NCBI GenBank assembly: GCA_038049695.1 | Contig: CP142452.1 | Span: 92,573,501 to 92,637,500, forward strand | From: Cinnamomum chago | Taxonomy: Eukaryota > Streptophyta > Magnoliopsida > Laurales > Lauraceae | Direction: 5' to 3' | Length of the DNA: 64,000 nt | The notes under the pieces: model-generated | Database searches by the model: none | The model's input: the letters and a program-made list of their open reading frames with translations, nothing else | Told to the model about the DNA's origin: nothing | In this document: in pieces, positions 14,527 through 24,860 of the stretch | Position numbering within the stretch: position 1 is the first letter of the stretch | How the letters are laid out: each line of letters starts with the position of its first letter | Program-made: the position numbers and the translations under genes

Positions 14527-17500
14527 TTTAGGGTTTATTTTCACTCTTTCAGGTGACGGTCCTCGTCAAAATTCCATCTCTCAGGAGTTGGCAATTTGGG
14601 TTTCATCCGCACTTGGCCCGCCCAAGTTGCACCCCATACTGCAATATTTACATTGAGTGGGTTTTTTAAGTGTTATAACTTACGCAAGAGTACATTCTGT
14701 CGGTACTCTCCAACAGACATGACCTAAGCCACAGTTTAGCATTCCTAGAGGTAATTACCAGTTTTAGCCACCACATCGCATACCCTAAGGCCAAAGAGTC
14801 ACCCCCTCTACTTGTAACCTTGCCAGTATCACATCATATCCAAAAGATAAGTGACCAAACATAGTGCAGAATTCATACTGCCGATCCTTCAAGAATAGAA
14901 AAATAAATTATACAAAATACAATGCAAGATTGGGAGAATCCTGCGTGTTTATCATCACAAGGTCCATGGGTGCCACTTTATGGGTCTGCTGTATCTGCAT
15001 CTTCACATTTGTGACATCTAATTAATAAATAGCAAACATCTTTATCATTTAAACTCTACCATTGAAAACCTAGAAAGGATGGGATTTAGTTAGATTTATG
15101 GGATCATTTCCATTATGTGCATTTCAACCTAATACCACATGCGTATCGATTAATGGGATAAAAGTAATCAAAGCTTTTAACCTATTAAGTTCTAACCCAA
15201 ATCGAAATTAAATCTTTGACATTATTTGAACACATTTTTCTTTAGATATCTACAAGTTCGCATGCAAACTCTGCGACAACTAAGGCTCAACAGGTCTTGC
15301 AAATGTGGTTGAAGGGGTTTGGACTTAGCCAGGTATCTTGGCTCCTCCTTTGATCATGTCAAATGGAATGTGAATTCATCAGCGGATGAGTTAGCTAGGT
15401 AGGGAGTTAGGAGCAAAGTCTCGTTATAGTTTATGATGCTTCTCTACATATGTGATTTTATAGTTGCTTTGTCTCTTTATATTTTTTACTTTGTGGCTTT
15501 GGCTTGGCCTTTGTAGCTCTTCATTATGTCTCTTAGGATGGTTTGCTTACTCTAATAAAATTTATCATTCAAAAAAAAAAAAAAGCATCCTGACTAACAT
15601 GTAGTACAAAAGGTTTTTAAATACAGAGAAGAGAAGAATGGAGAAGAATGAGGGAGCAAGTTTAGCGACCCTATCATGGCAACCATCATAGATAAGAGCC
15701 CACAAACCCCAGAAGCATGGGTTCTGAACTGTGGATATAATAAATCACGGTAATGTGAAGTCATCTAGAATGTTAGAAAGATGGCATGTTTTAAACAAAA
15801 CAAAATAGATGGACAATTGATCACAAATGCACTATCATCAATCATAAGAAGTTTTAACTTTTAGCAGGACAAAAACCTGGAATGTTTTGCTGAAGATCTT
15901 AATCCTCGATGTACTTTCTCTAACTGCGCATTCTCCATCAGATGACCAAACGAACTCCAGTGCTGAACCAAAAGATCTATTTCTCCATGCCAAAGCTGTG
16001 TATATGATGTATTCTCCATCTCCACAAACGACAACAAACCTTCCATTTGGGTTGTGTTTTAAGCTCTATAAACAAATATGAGAAATATAAATATCATAAA
16101 AGTAAAATCTTATCTGAATATTCACTGGAGCTATTAAAATACAACAATTCAAACATTTAATTCAAAGGCAATTTTTAGCAGTGAAAAACTACATACCAAA
16201 TGAAGATGTTGACATGCTCGCATTATCATACATAAGAAAATGTTAAAATATGGTTACCCGTTTTGGCTTCTTCAGCAGGAGTTAATAAGGTTAATTTTTT
16301 TGGGTATGCCACAATGGCTAGCACGGATATCTTCCAATAGGATGAACAGAGCTTGAACCCTGGTGCTTCCTATGTAGTCCATGTCCCTACTACCACACTA
16401 TGCATGAAGAGACAAGAAAAGTTTAAATTAATCTTTGGACCATTTCCTAGTATTATATGCAATCATATACAATACATATGATATAGAATATTCAACCCCT
16501 ATTAGATCCTTTTATCCCTATTCCATCTTTCCCCTTTGAATATCCCTAACCTTAAACCCAAACTCGCTCCAAAACCCACCTTGTTAAAACCTTATTGTCC
16601 CAACTTTTCTGCAATTCCAGAAACTGCCTGTATCAATCCCAAAACCAGGCCCATTCAACCACTCCAAACCTCAGAACCTACCCTCCTATAGCCCCATTAG
16701 AATAGAGCTACCTGCCCACTTTGAGAACCCTTTGACTCTACCCAATTATCAACAGAAGAAAATCCTCCAATTGCTCGTTATTTTGCATAGTACGCAGGGA
16801 CAGCAAGCAGTCACTTTAGTAACACATCAAAGCACTATTTGAACTAGCCCCCAAATCACATTCAAATTACCCTAACCTTTGCCCAACCTTACGCTAAATC
16901 TCTTGCACCAACCAATCATCCCTACCTTCCTAAAACAGTCTTTACCCCTTCCATGCAGAAACCAAACAGTTTGTTGCCCCTATCCTCATATAAATAGCAG
17001 TATTAGATCTTATTTGTAGTCACTTTTACAGTGCCGCAATAGTCTCCTTTCCTCAATCCATTCCCGAACTCCATACTTCTTATTCTTTGCATGTACTTGC
17101 ATCCAAAGATCTTCCTTTTGAATTTCTCTTAAGTCAGTATGAGAACCAGACACCTCAAATAAATGTCAAAGAACATATAATCAGTGCAAATATAGAGACT
17201 GCTATAATGAGAATGAGTTCTCCTTTGAGCAGTTCATACTTTGAGGCAGCAAAATTGGACGGTGGAAGAATAAAACTATCAATTACATGAGCAGGTTCAT
17301 TTTTATGCATTAGAGGATGATGAGACACATCATGATTTAGTTCGTTGTATGAGAGGTTTAAGAGCAGACACAAGGGAAAAAAAGACTTCATGCCAACCAC
17401 AGAACACATAATATAAAGCTCTCTTTGCTGGACATAGACTCAGAAGGTGTACATAATAATAAAAATAAAATAAAATAAATCTAATCCTCAAGCAGGAGGG

Positions 17501-20062
17501 CCACTTCAATGCAATGTCACCAGCTTCCAAGTTCAAGTATAATAAAGAAGCAAGAAAGAACGATGAGACATCCAAGCCAGATCAAGAAAAGGAAATACAA
17601 ACAACAAGAGAGATTGAAGAGTAATTGGATCAGAAGAACGAAATGTCTACACCATCAACAGATTTAATTAAACATATAGTTGCAAGAGGACGAGCTGAAC
17701 CATTAGATGATAATTCCATTCCTAGTGGTTCCACAAGAAGATCCAGCCTTTAATGCCGCTAGGGGTGAGTATTTCGTCGGTTCGGTCGGTTTGGTTGAAA
17801 TTTTGACCGAACCGAAATATTTTTCGGTCGAAGAGAAATTCTTAATCGAACCGACCGAATTATGAGTTGTAACCGAATTCAACCGAACCGAAAATATTTC
17901 GGTTAAATTTCGGTCAATTCGGTCGAAAGGCCATATGTTGGGCTTTGTTATGGGGCCCAAATTTGTTGGGAACATTTCTATAATAAAAAAACCCAAAGTA
18001 TAGACAACTAGCAAATTCTAAATATCCAAAATAAAAAAGATATTAAAGCCAAGTATTAAACAGTTTATCAGCCTTAAGAGTTTATATATTTTATATATCT
18101 AAAATACAAACTTTTATATATATATATATTAATAAATCCGGTTAATTCAGTTAATTTGGTGAAAAAAATCCAAAACCGAACCGAACTATATTATCCAAAT
18201 TTGCCGTAAATCTTAACCGAACCTAACTAATTTAACCGTATAACCGAACCAAATAAAAATTTTTGGTTCGGTTCGGTTCGAAACTTCGGTTCATTAGACA
18301 GATGCTCACCCCTAAATGCCGCCACCCCCACCCCAAAAAAAAAAAAACACACAGTAACTTTGTTTCTAGGGATCAACTATGGATAGTCGACGATTATGAT
18401 CTGACTATACAAATTTAGTGGTTGAGGTATCCAGTGGTCTGTGTTTGGTCATCCAAGCAAAATTCAACCATTAAAATAAGCAATGCCTCCATCCTACTTC
18501 TTGTAGGAGGAAATTATCTAATAAAGGCTCCAAGCTACATCAAGAGAAGGAAGTCAGACCAGTAGCAAGAGAGTTTGTACAATAGATCTTTTATTCAGGT
18601 GGACACCAATGGAACTCGACGGCGAGTTCTCTCCAAGCTAGGGAGAACAGATGCAGTCAAGTCCACAGTCGAGCCCCCATAGCAAGGCCATGGACCAACC
18701 CAGGCCCATATGAGTTACTCAAGGAGGCTGAAGCATCGTAAGTCCTAACTTTCTAGTCATGCAGCATGACACATAAGGATGGTCTCTACTGGTAATTTTA
18801 TTAGTTTTCACTTCATCTTAGTATTCCTTTCTGTTTTCCTAACTCTAATTCAATGTTCTTAATTATGTAGGAAAAGATAATACTTGGTTAATTTAATCGA
18901 AATAGGAAGTCTGGTTTGGAGGTATGGCATGTCAACAGAGGTACTGTGTACGGCCAAGAGGCTTGTTTAAAGAGGCCCTAACACGTATTTGGGATATTAA
19001 TTCTATTATCAAATAAATAGGAGTCTCTCTGCTATGGTTGTGCTTGGATTCTAGATAAACATCCTAGACCTACAAGTGGTGCTAAGCTAGGCTTGGAAGT
19101 TCCTTTGATTGGTCTGATTCTCTTATTTCACACTTAAAAGCTTGCGATTTGATCATCAGAATGAATCCATGGTGGATTGGCACAATCCCATGCCTTCCCA
19201 GTTTGCATCATAACCCCAAAAAATAACATGTCGCTTCTGAATTCTACTTTCCAAGTCTACTAGTCCCTTTCCCAAGTACCTCGTACTTGCAAAACTTCAT
19301 TAATTCTACATGTATTGTTTTCCAGTCTAATCACATGCTTGAACCATCTCGGTTGACAATCTGTTAAATGTATTTGGTTGTTTTCTTCCAATTCATACTT
19401 TAATTTCTGCTTACCATGCTCTTAAAATAAGAACCACTGAACATTAAACAGCTACAGGTAAAGGACATTCACACACACAGCATGCCGTGAAAAGGAAATT
19501 ATGGATAAGGGATGTGATCATCGAGGAACTAACTTGAGGGTAAAGATCACAACTTCCCAACTCTTTCACAGCCAAAGGCAACCGTTCTCCATCTGTGACC
19601 TGAAAATTGAAGTGGCAAAACAACTCTGCCAATATCAGCAGAAAAGAATTTCCGCTTAATCACATAAGGCAACAAAAGTAGATGTTGATGCAAGTAGGGT
19701 AGCCAAACCTCAAAATCTGCTCCTACAGTCTTGATGTTCACAGTTTGAATTTCATTATGCTTAGCCCATATGATTTTTCCACTGCTATCCATACTAGCCA
19801 CTGGTTCTTCGCGACCAATTTTGATCATGATAGTTCCTTCATCATATCCAATTACAACCCTGTATATAAAAATGATACCAAATAAAATAAATCCCAATGA
19901 AAAGTTCATGCAAGTACATGGCTAATGTGAAAGATGATTATTTAGCTAAGGAGGGGACACTCATCATATCTATTCATGGCTCTATAGTGTCTTCTTACTT
20001 GTTCTTTTGATGGTGGTTCACTGGTTCCTTTCGGTTTTGTGTTTTGGGATTTTAGCTTGTCA

Positions 20063-20096
<34 letters not shown>

Positions 20097-21263
20097 CTTG
20101 TACTGCTAAGCTTTAATGAATGAAAGTTATATATATATATATATCACTTTTTGTAACCAACAAGCCCTACTTGTATAACTTCTTGTCACTCCTTAATTTA
20201 AAACCAAACTAGTGAAAATACTAGTGCACTAGTGTTCTAGAATATAAACCGCTATGCTGAACATTGTTAAGGAAAAAAAAAAAAAACTTGATCAGTGTTA
20301 CCATGTTCACATGTGGACGAATTCTAATAGTAAAATAAAGATAGTTTCAATGAACTTACCGTCGTGAACCTTTCGTATACCCCACAGCCCATACTCGTTC
20401 AAGACCATAATTCAGTGTATTTTCAAGCCTATACAGTCAAGAAACCAATTAATGGCAGATGGCGTCAAATATTATAAGCCTCAGCTTTAAATGAAACATG
20501 ATACTCTAACCAAGAAACACAAAAATAATGAAGCAGTCTCATTATAATTTATTACCAGAGGTTTGAGTGGTCCAAGTTCAAAACCACTCACATTAAATTA
20601 GCATCACAAGTAGATGCCATCAAATATTAAAGACTTAGGTTCAAAATTAAACATAACATGCTAACCAAGACACACAAAAATAATGCAGCAGTCTCATTAT
20701 AATTTATTACCAGTGATTTGTGCAGTCCAAATTCAAAATCAGTGTATTCATTCAATTAGCATCACAAGACTAAGTAATTAGTGAAAGGGAAATATGTTTG
20801 CATAGAACCATCTACCATCAATAAAAGAAATAAATAATTGACGAAAGAAGGAAAGAAAATGTTACATGAGTTTCAATCCATTGACGTTAATAATAAAGGC
20901 TAAATAAATTGGCAGTCTAAAGTTTCTCTGGTCAGGGACTGTGTTCAACTGTAACCAGTGACTTGCATGGTCTGGTCAGGTCAAAATTAAACCGTTTACT
21001 TTGTCAGAACCAATTAAAACTGATACAAGCAGGCGGAAATTTGACACTGTAACCGTTTACTTTGCCGGTAGAACCATCTGCTTTGACTATTTGACATTGT
21101 TTTAAAACCTTTTTATTCTTTATAAGACATCGTGATTGGACCCAATCAAACAGGCGGAAATTCAAATCTAAGGGCCCAACCTTCAGTCTGGTTTTAAAAG
21201 CATAAGCATATACCAACTTACAGGCAAATGGACAGAGAAATACTAGAAATAAAGTAAAATGTA

Positions 21264-21306
<43 letters not shown>

Positions 21307-24300
21307 GATAATGTGTATCAAACAAGATACCCTCCAAACATTCCAAAAAGAGGGGAAAAAAGGAAAAGAAAAGGATACACTTTTCAACACTTTCACACAC
21401 ACATCAAGATGCTACATCAAATGCATGCAATCTGCAAAGCTAAGTCTTCATACTTGCTTCCTAGTGAATCTACATGAACTAGCCTCCCAAAAACTAAACT
21501 AACCTTCCCTTCTTCCAGATACCACAATATTTTTTTCAGAAGCAGGGTTTGTCTACAAGCATAAAAAATGCACTGCAAATCAATGTTTTAATATATTGAG
21601 GAATGAGGCAAAGTGTTCCAATTGCCCAAAAAATGAAAGAATAAGCCTCATGAGCATACCTTTTTTTTAATAGATAAAATATTGTATTAGAAAAGTAAAT
21701 ATTATAAAATAGAAAACAGTAGCAGTTTGGCTGTTTTTAGCCTTTTAAAACAGGGCTGAATTAAGTCCAATCTAGCACACATCTTTTTTTTTTTTTAAGA
21801 TTTTTAAATCCTCAGAATTACAAACTTCCCCTCCCTCTTTCTCAAAAACAATCTGCCAGTGGGGCATATGCGGATATGCCCCTCCACAGAAGCATTACAG
21901 AAACACACGTTTTATCTGGGGTGTATGCCTCACATTTTTCTCATACAATGACACAAATGCACTAAATGCAAGCCACACCTCAGACATGACGTGTGGGGCG
22001 TGAGGCACAGAGCATTTTTGGAAAGCCCTGTCCTACACAAGCCTCAAGATGTAACCTCCAAATGCTTATAAAAATATGTGCCTGATTCTGATTTGTGTAT
22101 TTGTAGGAAAGGAATTTTGAGGCAGACTCAGTTGCCAGAGGGGCGGGCAAGAATTTCTTTTGTTGTCAGCTTTCCCCTTTTTTCTGACATAATTTTATAT
22201 TTTCAGCCTCTTGGAGTTGTACCAAATTCTTTTTTTCTTTTTTCACAGATATTTTTTTTTAATAATTGCCAGTACAAAATTGTGAACTTTCTTTTCTTCC
22301 TTCTTAACAACACAGGAATAACTGTTATATCACAAATAACTTTTAGTCAACCTGGCCCTTGCAACTCAGCAGAACATTAAGAGGGGAGAACTAACCAACC
22401 TATATGTTGTTGCGTGCCATATGCGTACAGTCCCATCCTCCGAACCTGTCATTATTATGGGAAGTTCTGGGTGAAAACAAACCGCAGAAACATTGTGTGT
22501 ATGGCCTTCTAGTGTCTGAACACAGCTTTTGGTTTGGTAATCCCACACCTGCTCCATGGAATTTTACATCATGATGTCAAATTGCCTACACACAAATAGC
22601 TCCCAATGCTTAAAAGAAAGAAGCAGGAGGTAGACCTTAGCAGTATGATCATCAGAGCCGGTGATCAAATAAGGTCTGTCACCACCAGTGAAGTAATCAA
22701 CACAGTTCACTCCTTTCAAATGGGCATCCAACGTAAAATTTGGTTCCGGAGAACCAAGATTCCAGATCTGAAATATTTTGCATTTGACAGAGATTATCAG
22801 CATCACATAGAACAATTGAATACATCATCCATGAGAAACAAACTGCACATCACAGCAAACCAATCTCATACATTTTGAACCATACCTTTATCGTGCGGTC
22901 GAGAGAAGCACTAGCAAAAGTGTTTGTATCTTTTGGATTAAATGTTACTTGCATCACATAATGCGAATGACCCTCAAAAATCTGAGTGCACATCCAGCCC
23001 TTCTCCCAATCCCAGAGCTTTATAAGCATGTCATCAGATGATGACAAAACATATGGAAGGGTTGGATGGACAGCCACACACCTGATGTAATCCGTGTGTG
23101 CTTCAATCACTTTAACTTTGTCCATTGTATTATAATTGTAAACACGAATGTACATATCATCTGCACCGGCGACAACCCACTGCTTGCGTGCTATGAATTT
23201 TGCTGATCGAACTGCAAATTGAAGAATAAAATACAAGACAAAAGATGAAAATACAAGAACAATTTCTATGTTCCTCTTCCTCATATGACAAGAATAAAAA
23301 CAATTATTTCAATTAAAGTAAGTACCTGGTAACTCAGTAACTTCAAAAGACTTTGCCATAGTCTGGGATAATAAGAACATATTGTCAATCAGTTACATGC
23401 CACAAAAAGCATCATGAGGAAAGTTGGATGTTCAACAACAAAGTGAACTTCCGAGTCCCAGAGGAAAAAAATTTGCAAGATGATCTATAGTGGTCTTTTA
23501 GAAAAGTCTGTGCACATTTAAAAGAAGTATAGGGACAATTAGAACAGTTGGTTGACTCAATTGTTGAGTACTATGATCACCGAGCACATGAATGTGCAAG
23601 TTTATTGAGAAACTGGCTCAGAACCCAAAGACACCCATGAAGAACAGTTACATGATGCACAGGAACACTCTAAAATCTAAATATAATCAGCAACACAGAT
23701 AAGCTGAATATATAGCAGAAAAACAAAATCCATATAAATAGTCAAAAATTTTGTTTCATTTGGGAGAAAATGACCAAAACTTAGCATTCTTATAAATCAT
23801 GGCTTTCACTAAGTTTTTCATAAGTTCCGAGAAATCAATATTAAGTGCGCGTTGTCTTCTAACAATTATATAAAGTCAATATTTATATACGCATTCCTTA
23901 CCTGAGACTGATAGTCCCAGATGTAGACACTTCCAGAATAAAGACTTGCCAGGATCCTGCAAGAAGGAATACAATGCAGATTAAATGCATTCACAAAAAA
24001 AAACCTGCTAATTTGGCCTAGGTAGAACAAAATCAAAGAAAATAAAGAAGTTTTCACAATCTCATAGTTGCAAGTTGCAACAATGAGCACTTGCTAACTG
24101 TGCTACAGCCACTTGTTAAAATAACATGAAGAACATTGAAAAGGATCCCAAACTAGCAGATATATCGCGATCCGAGCAATACGCTAACTAGTTCCAAAAG
24201 CAATAACCAACTAATCAATTCCCAAATACAATTAAATTGCCCTATAGCTTACCATGGTTCCGTTGGATGTAGATCCACAGATTTCACTCTTTCAGATCTT

Positions 24301-24722
24301 TGCGCAAGCTTTCTCTGATCCAGAAATTATCATAAGCAACTCTCAACGTAACAAATCAAAACAGACAAAAACAAATTTGAAAAATACAATCAACCTATCA
24401 GTAATTGAAATTGATGGAAGAAAAATACCTTGATATCGAGTCTAAGAGGCTGTCGGCATTGTCACAAGCAATCAAACGTAAAAAAAAAAAAAAAAAAACA
24501 AAACAAAATAGTCAGTTAGCGCTATAACAGATCTCTGCAAAATACAAAACCGTAGCCGATTCGATTGGATTGCAATATTCTTAGCTAAGAACTGAAGAAA
24601 ACACGATTTCATGAGAAGAAAGAGAATTCGATCGAATCGATTACGATTCACAACAGATCTCAGCTATCTAATGCAGATGAACAAAACAGAGGGATTGGAG
24701 AAAATACGATAAACCCTACCAT
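5649..24722 (-). CDS. beta'-COP: Coatomer subunit beta' (COPI coat protein), 24 coding exons
   Basis: Exons (minus): 24722-24720, 24449-24429, 24314-24253, 23956-23902, 23362-23326, 23211-22886, 22767-22636, 22548-22400, 20428-20360, 19859-19709, 19599-19534, 16065-15877, 13734-13594, 13493-13419, 13291-13115, 13021-12930, 12850-12734, 11927-11813, 11657-11586, 9965-9769, 9654-9561, 9316-9210, 8168-8036, 5792-5649. These sum to 2724 nt, 907 residues plus TAA, the usual plant length; every intron is GT-AG and every join is in phase. Residues 1 to about 300 form a first WD40 propeller (the [15 protein letters not shown] block and others); about 310-600 a second propeller ([14 protein letters not shown] block read as [13 protein letters not shown]); about 600-820 an alpha-solenoid ([17 protein letters not shown]); the tail is acidic and ends [14 protein letters not shown]. 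In COPI this subunit coats Golgi-to-ER vesicles, and its first propeller reads C-terminal dilysine cargo signals. R17 and K19 correspond to residues that contact dilysine in yeast Sec27 (family knowledge). No break seen. Confidence 0.97.
8617..8926. mobile_element. MITE with GTTTGG-type ends in coatomer intron 22
   Basis: The ends are inverted: ACCCGTTTGG at the left and CCAAACGGGCCC at the right, about 310 bp apart. The interior has AGTATAGTAAAG-type motifs that recur in the larger element at 50634-52075, so both probably belong to one family. No clear target duplication could be read. Ends of this type occur on many plant hAT-like MITEs; the superfamily is inference. Confidence 0.5.
10343..11479. 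mobile_element. hAT-like non-autonomous element in coatomer intron 19
   Basis: The left end reads TAGAGGTAGCAATGGGTC and the right end, reverse complemented, TAAGGGTGGCAATCTGAC, an imperfect terminal inverted repeat. Subterminal zones are dense in GGGTC/GACCC and GGGCCTGG-type motifs. Flanking octamers AAACAGCC and TAAGTGCC match at 5 of 8 positions, as expected for an eroded 8-bp hAT target duplication. There is no transposase coding capacity. About 1.14 kb, probably old. Confidence 0.5.
13995..14638. mobile_element. hAT-like non-autonomous element in coatomer intron 12
   Basis: TAGGGGTGCAACTT at the left and AAGTTGCACCCCATA at the right form a terminal inverted repeat around 640 bp. Subterminal motifs of the GGGCTTGGGC/GCCC type follow the left end. 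It carries a long CT/CA microsatellite. No intact target duplication was found. It encodes no transposase; it must be spliced out with the intron. Confidence 0.5.
14472..14523. repeat. (CT)n(CA)n compound microsatellite
   Basis: About 12 CT units run directly into about 13 AC units, inside the hAT-like element in coatomer intron 12. Confidence 0.95.
15260..15590 (+). mobile_element. L1-type LINE 3' fragment with poly-A, in coatomer intron 12
   Basis: Plus-strand sequence around 15370-15410 translates as [10 protein letters not shown], stop, GVRS, matching the C-terminal RNase H region seen in plant L1 LINEs (the ADxLAR block). It is followed by about 170 nt of T-rich tail, AATAAAAT near 15556, and a run of 14 A residues ending near 15584. 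This is the normal layout of a 5'-truncated LINE. An in-frame stop shows it is dead. Target duplication not located. Confidence 0.6.
16290..16420. repeat. SINE-like dispersed repeat fragment in coatomer intron 11
   Basis: The block GAGCTTGAACCCTGGTGC followed by TTCCTATGTAGTCCATGTC and CTACCACACTATG resembles the B-box-like region of plant SINE-derived repeats. Limits are approximate and no tail or target duplication is clear. Confidence 0.3.
17760..18314. mobile_element. hAT-type non-autonomous element with perfect 8-bp TSD, coatomer intron 11
   Basis: The element runs from TAGGGGTGAGTAT to ATGCTCACCCCTA, an inverted repeat of 13 bp with one mismatch. It is flanked on both sides by the identical octamer AATGCCGC (17752-17759 and 18315-18322), the diagnostic 8-bp duplication of hAT transposons. 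Both arms are packed with CGGTTCGGT / ACCGAACCG motifs, the subterminal repeats that hAT transposases usually recognise. A 103-codon minus-strand frame across it is only a shadow of these repeats. At 555 bp it has no transposase and would need one in trans. Confidence 0.9.
18588..19100 (+). mobile_element. Gypsy-like retrotransposon remnant in coatomer intron 11
   Basis: Around 18600-18750 the plus strand carries blocks seen between gag domains of plant Ty3/gypsy elements: a GGCGAGTTCTCTCC.. AGCTAGGGAGAACAGATGCAG-like stretch, then a frame reading [22 protein letters not shown], where other elements have a RGPMTRSRAK-like motif followed by an EA-rich end. Several stops occur nearby and LTRs were not found, so it is a small broken piece and the identification is tentative. 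Confidence 0.3.
19250..19352 (-). mobile_element. Decayed LINE reverse-transcriptase C-terminal fragment, coatomer intron 11
   Basis: On the minus strand, AGATGGTTCAAGCATGTG (19350 downwards) translates RWFKHV, a variant of the RWFGHV motif found after the reverse transcriptase of many plant LINEs. The frame continues to VRGTWERD and two stops. Only about 100 bp is recognisable. Part of the surrounding intron may belong to the same insertion. Confidence 0.35.
20063..20096. repeat. (GT)n(AT)n microsatellite
   Basis: Eight GT units pass into about nine AT units. A second (AT)n run lies at about 20130-20143. Both are in coatomer intron 9. Confidence 0.9.
20454..20771. repeat. Two-copy tandem duplication (about 160 bp) in coatomer intron 8
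   Basis: Copy 1 (20454-20612) and copy 2 (20613-20771) share blocks such as CACAAAAATAATG, GCAGTCTCATTATAATTTAT and ATTAGCATCACAAG in the same order and spacing. Divergence is moderate, so the duplication is not recent. It sits immediately upstream (minus strand: downstream of the exon 8 donor) of exon 9. Confidence 0.8.
21264..21306. repeat. (AAT)n microsatellite
   Basis: About 14 uninterrupted AAT units in coatomer intron 8; it gives rise to artefactual poly-Tyr and poly-Leu reading frames on the minus strand. Confidence 0.95.
24429..24722 (-). other. ATG-only coding exon and 21-nt microexon of coatomer beta'
   Basis: The start codon occupies 24722-24720 and is followed directly by the donor GTAGGG, so the first coding exon contributes one residue. 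After a 270-nt intron, the exon 24449-24429 encodes just PLRLDIK between an ACAG acceptor and a GTATTT donor, and exon 3 continues [14 protein letters not shown]. Together they give the conserved family N-terminus [17 protein letters not shown]. No other upstream ATG gives this reading: the ATG just upstream of the microexon reaches a stop after five codons. Confidence 0.9.
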
Positions 24723-24860
24723 TTTTTCTACCGAGACCGATAAACAGGACTCGGAGATGAAGCTCTAGACGGAAGCAAAGAAGATCCGAGATCAAAACCT
24801 ATAGAAATCCCCAAGCACGAAGAAGATCTGAATGAAGGAGATGGAGAGATGGCGGATCTT
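24723..24860 (-). promoter_or_regulatory. 5' leader of coatomer beta'
   Basis: The minus-strand sequence just upstream of the ATG is typical leader sequence (C/T-rich, GATCTTC repeats) and has no upstream ATG between 24723 and about 24878. The context of the start is AAAAAATGG, favourable for initiation. The transcription start is not visible from sequence alone; the upper limit is approximate. Confidence 0.5.

Noticed and set aside
17703-18014. 103-codon minus frame rich in RNL/NRT/PTEPT repeats
   Set aside because: A shadow of the hAT subterminal CGGTTCGGT repeats.
21004-21402. 132-codon minus frame with poly-Tyr run
   Set aside because: The run is the (AAT)n microsatellite in an intron.
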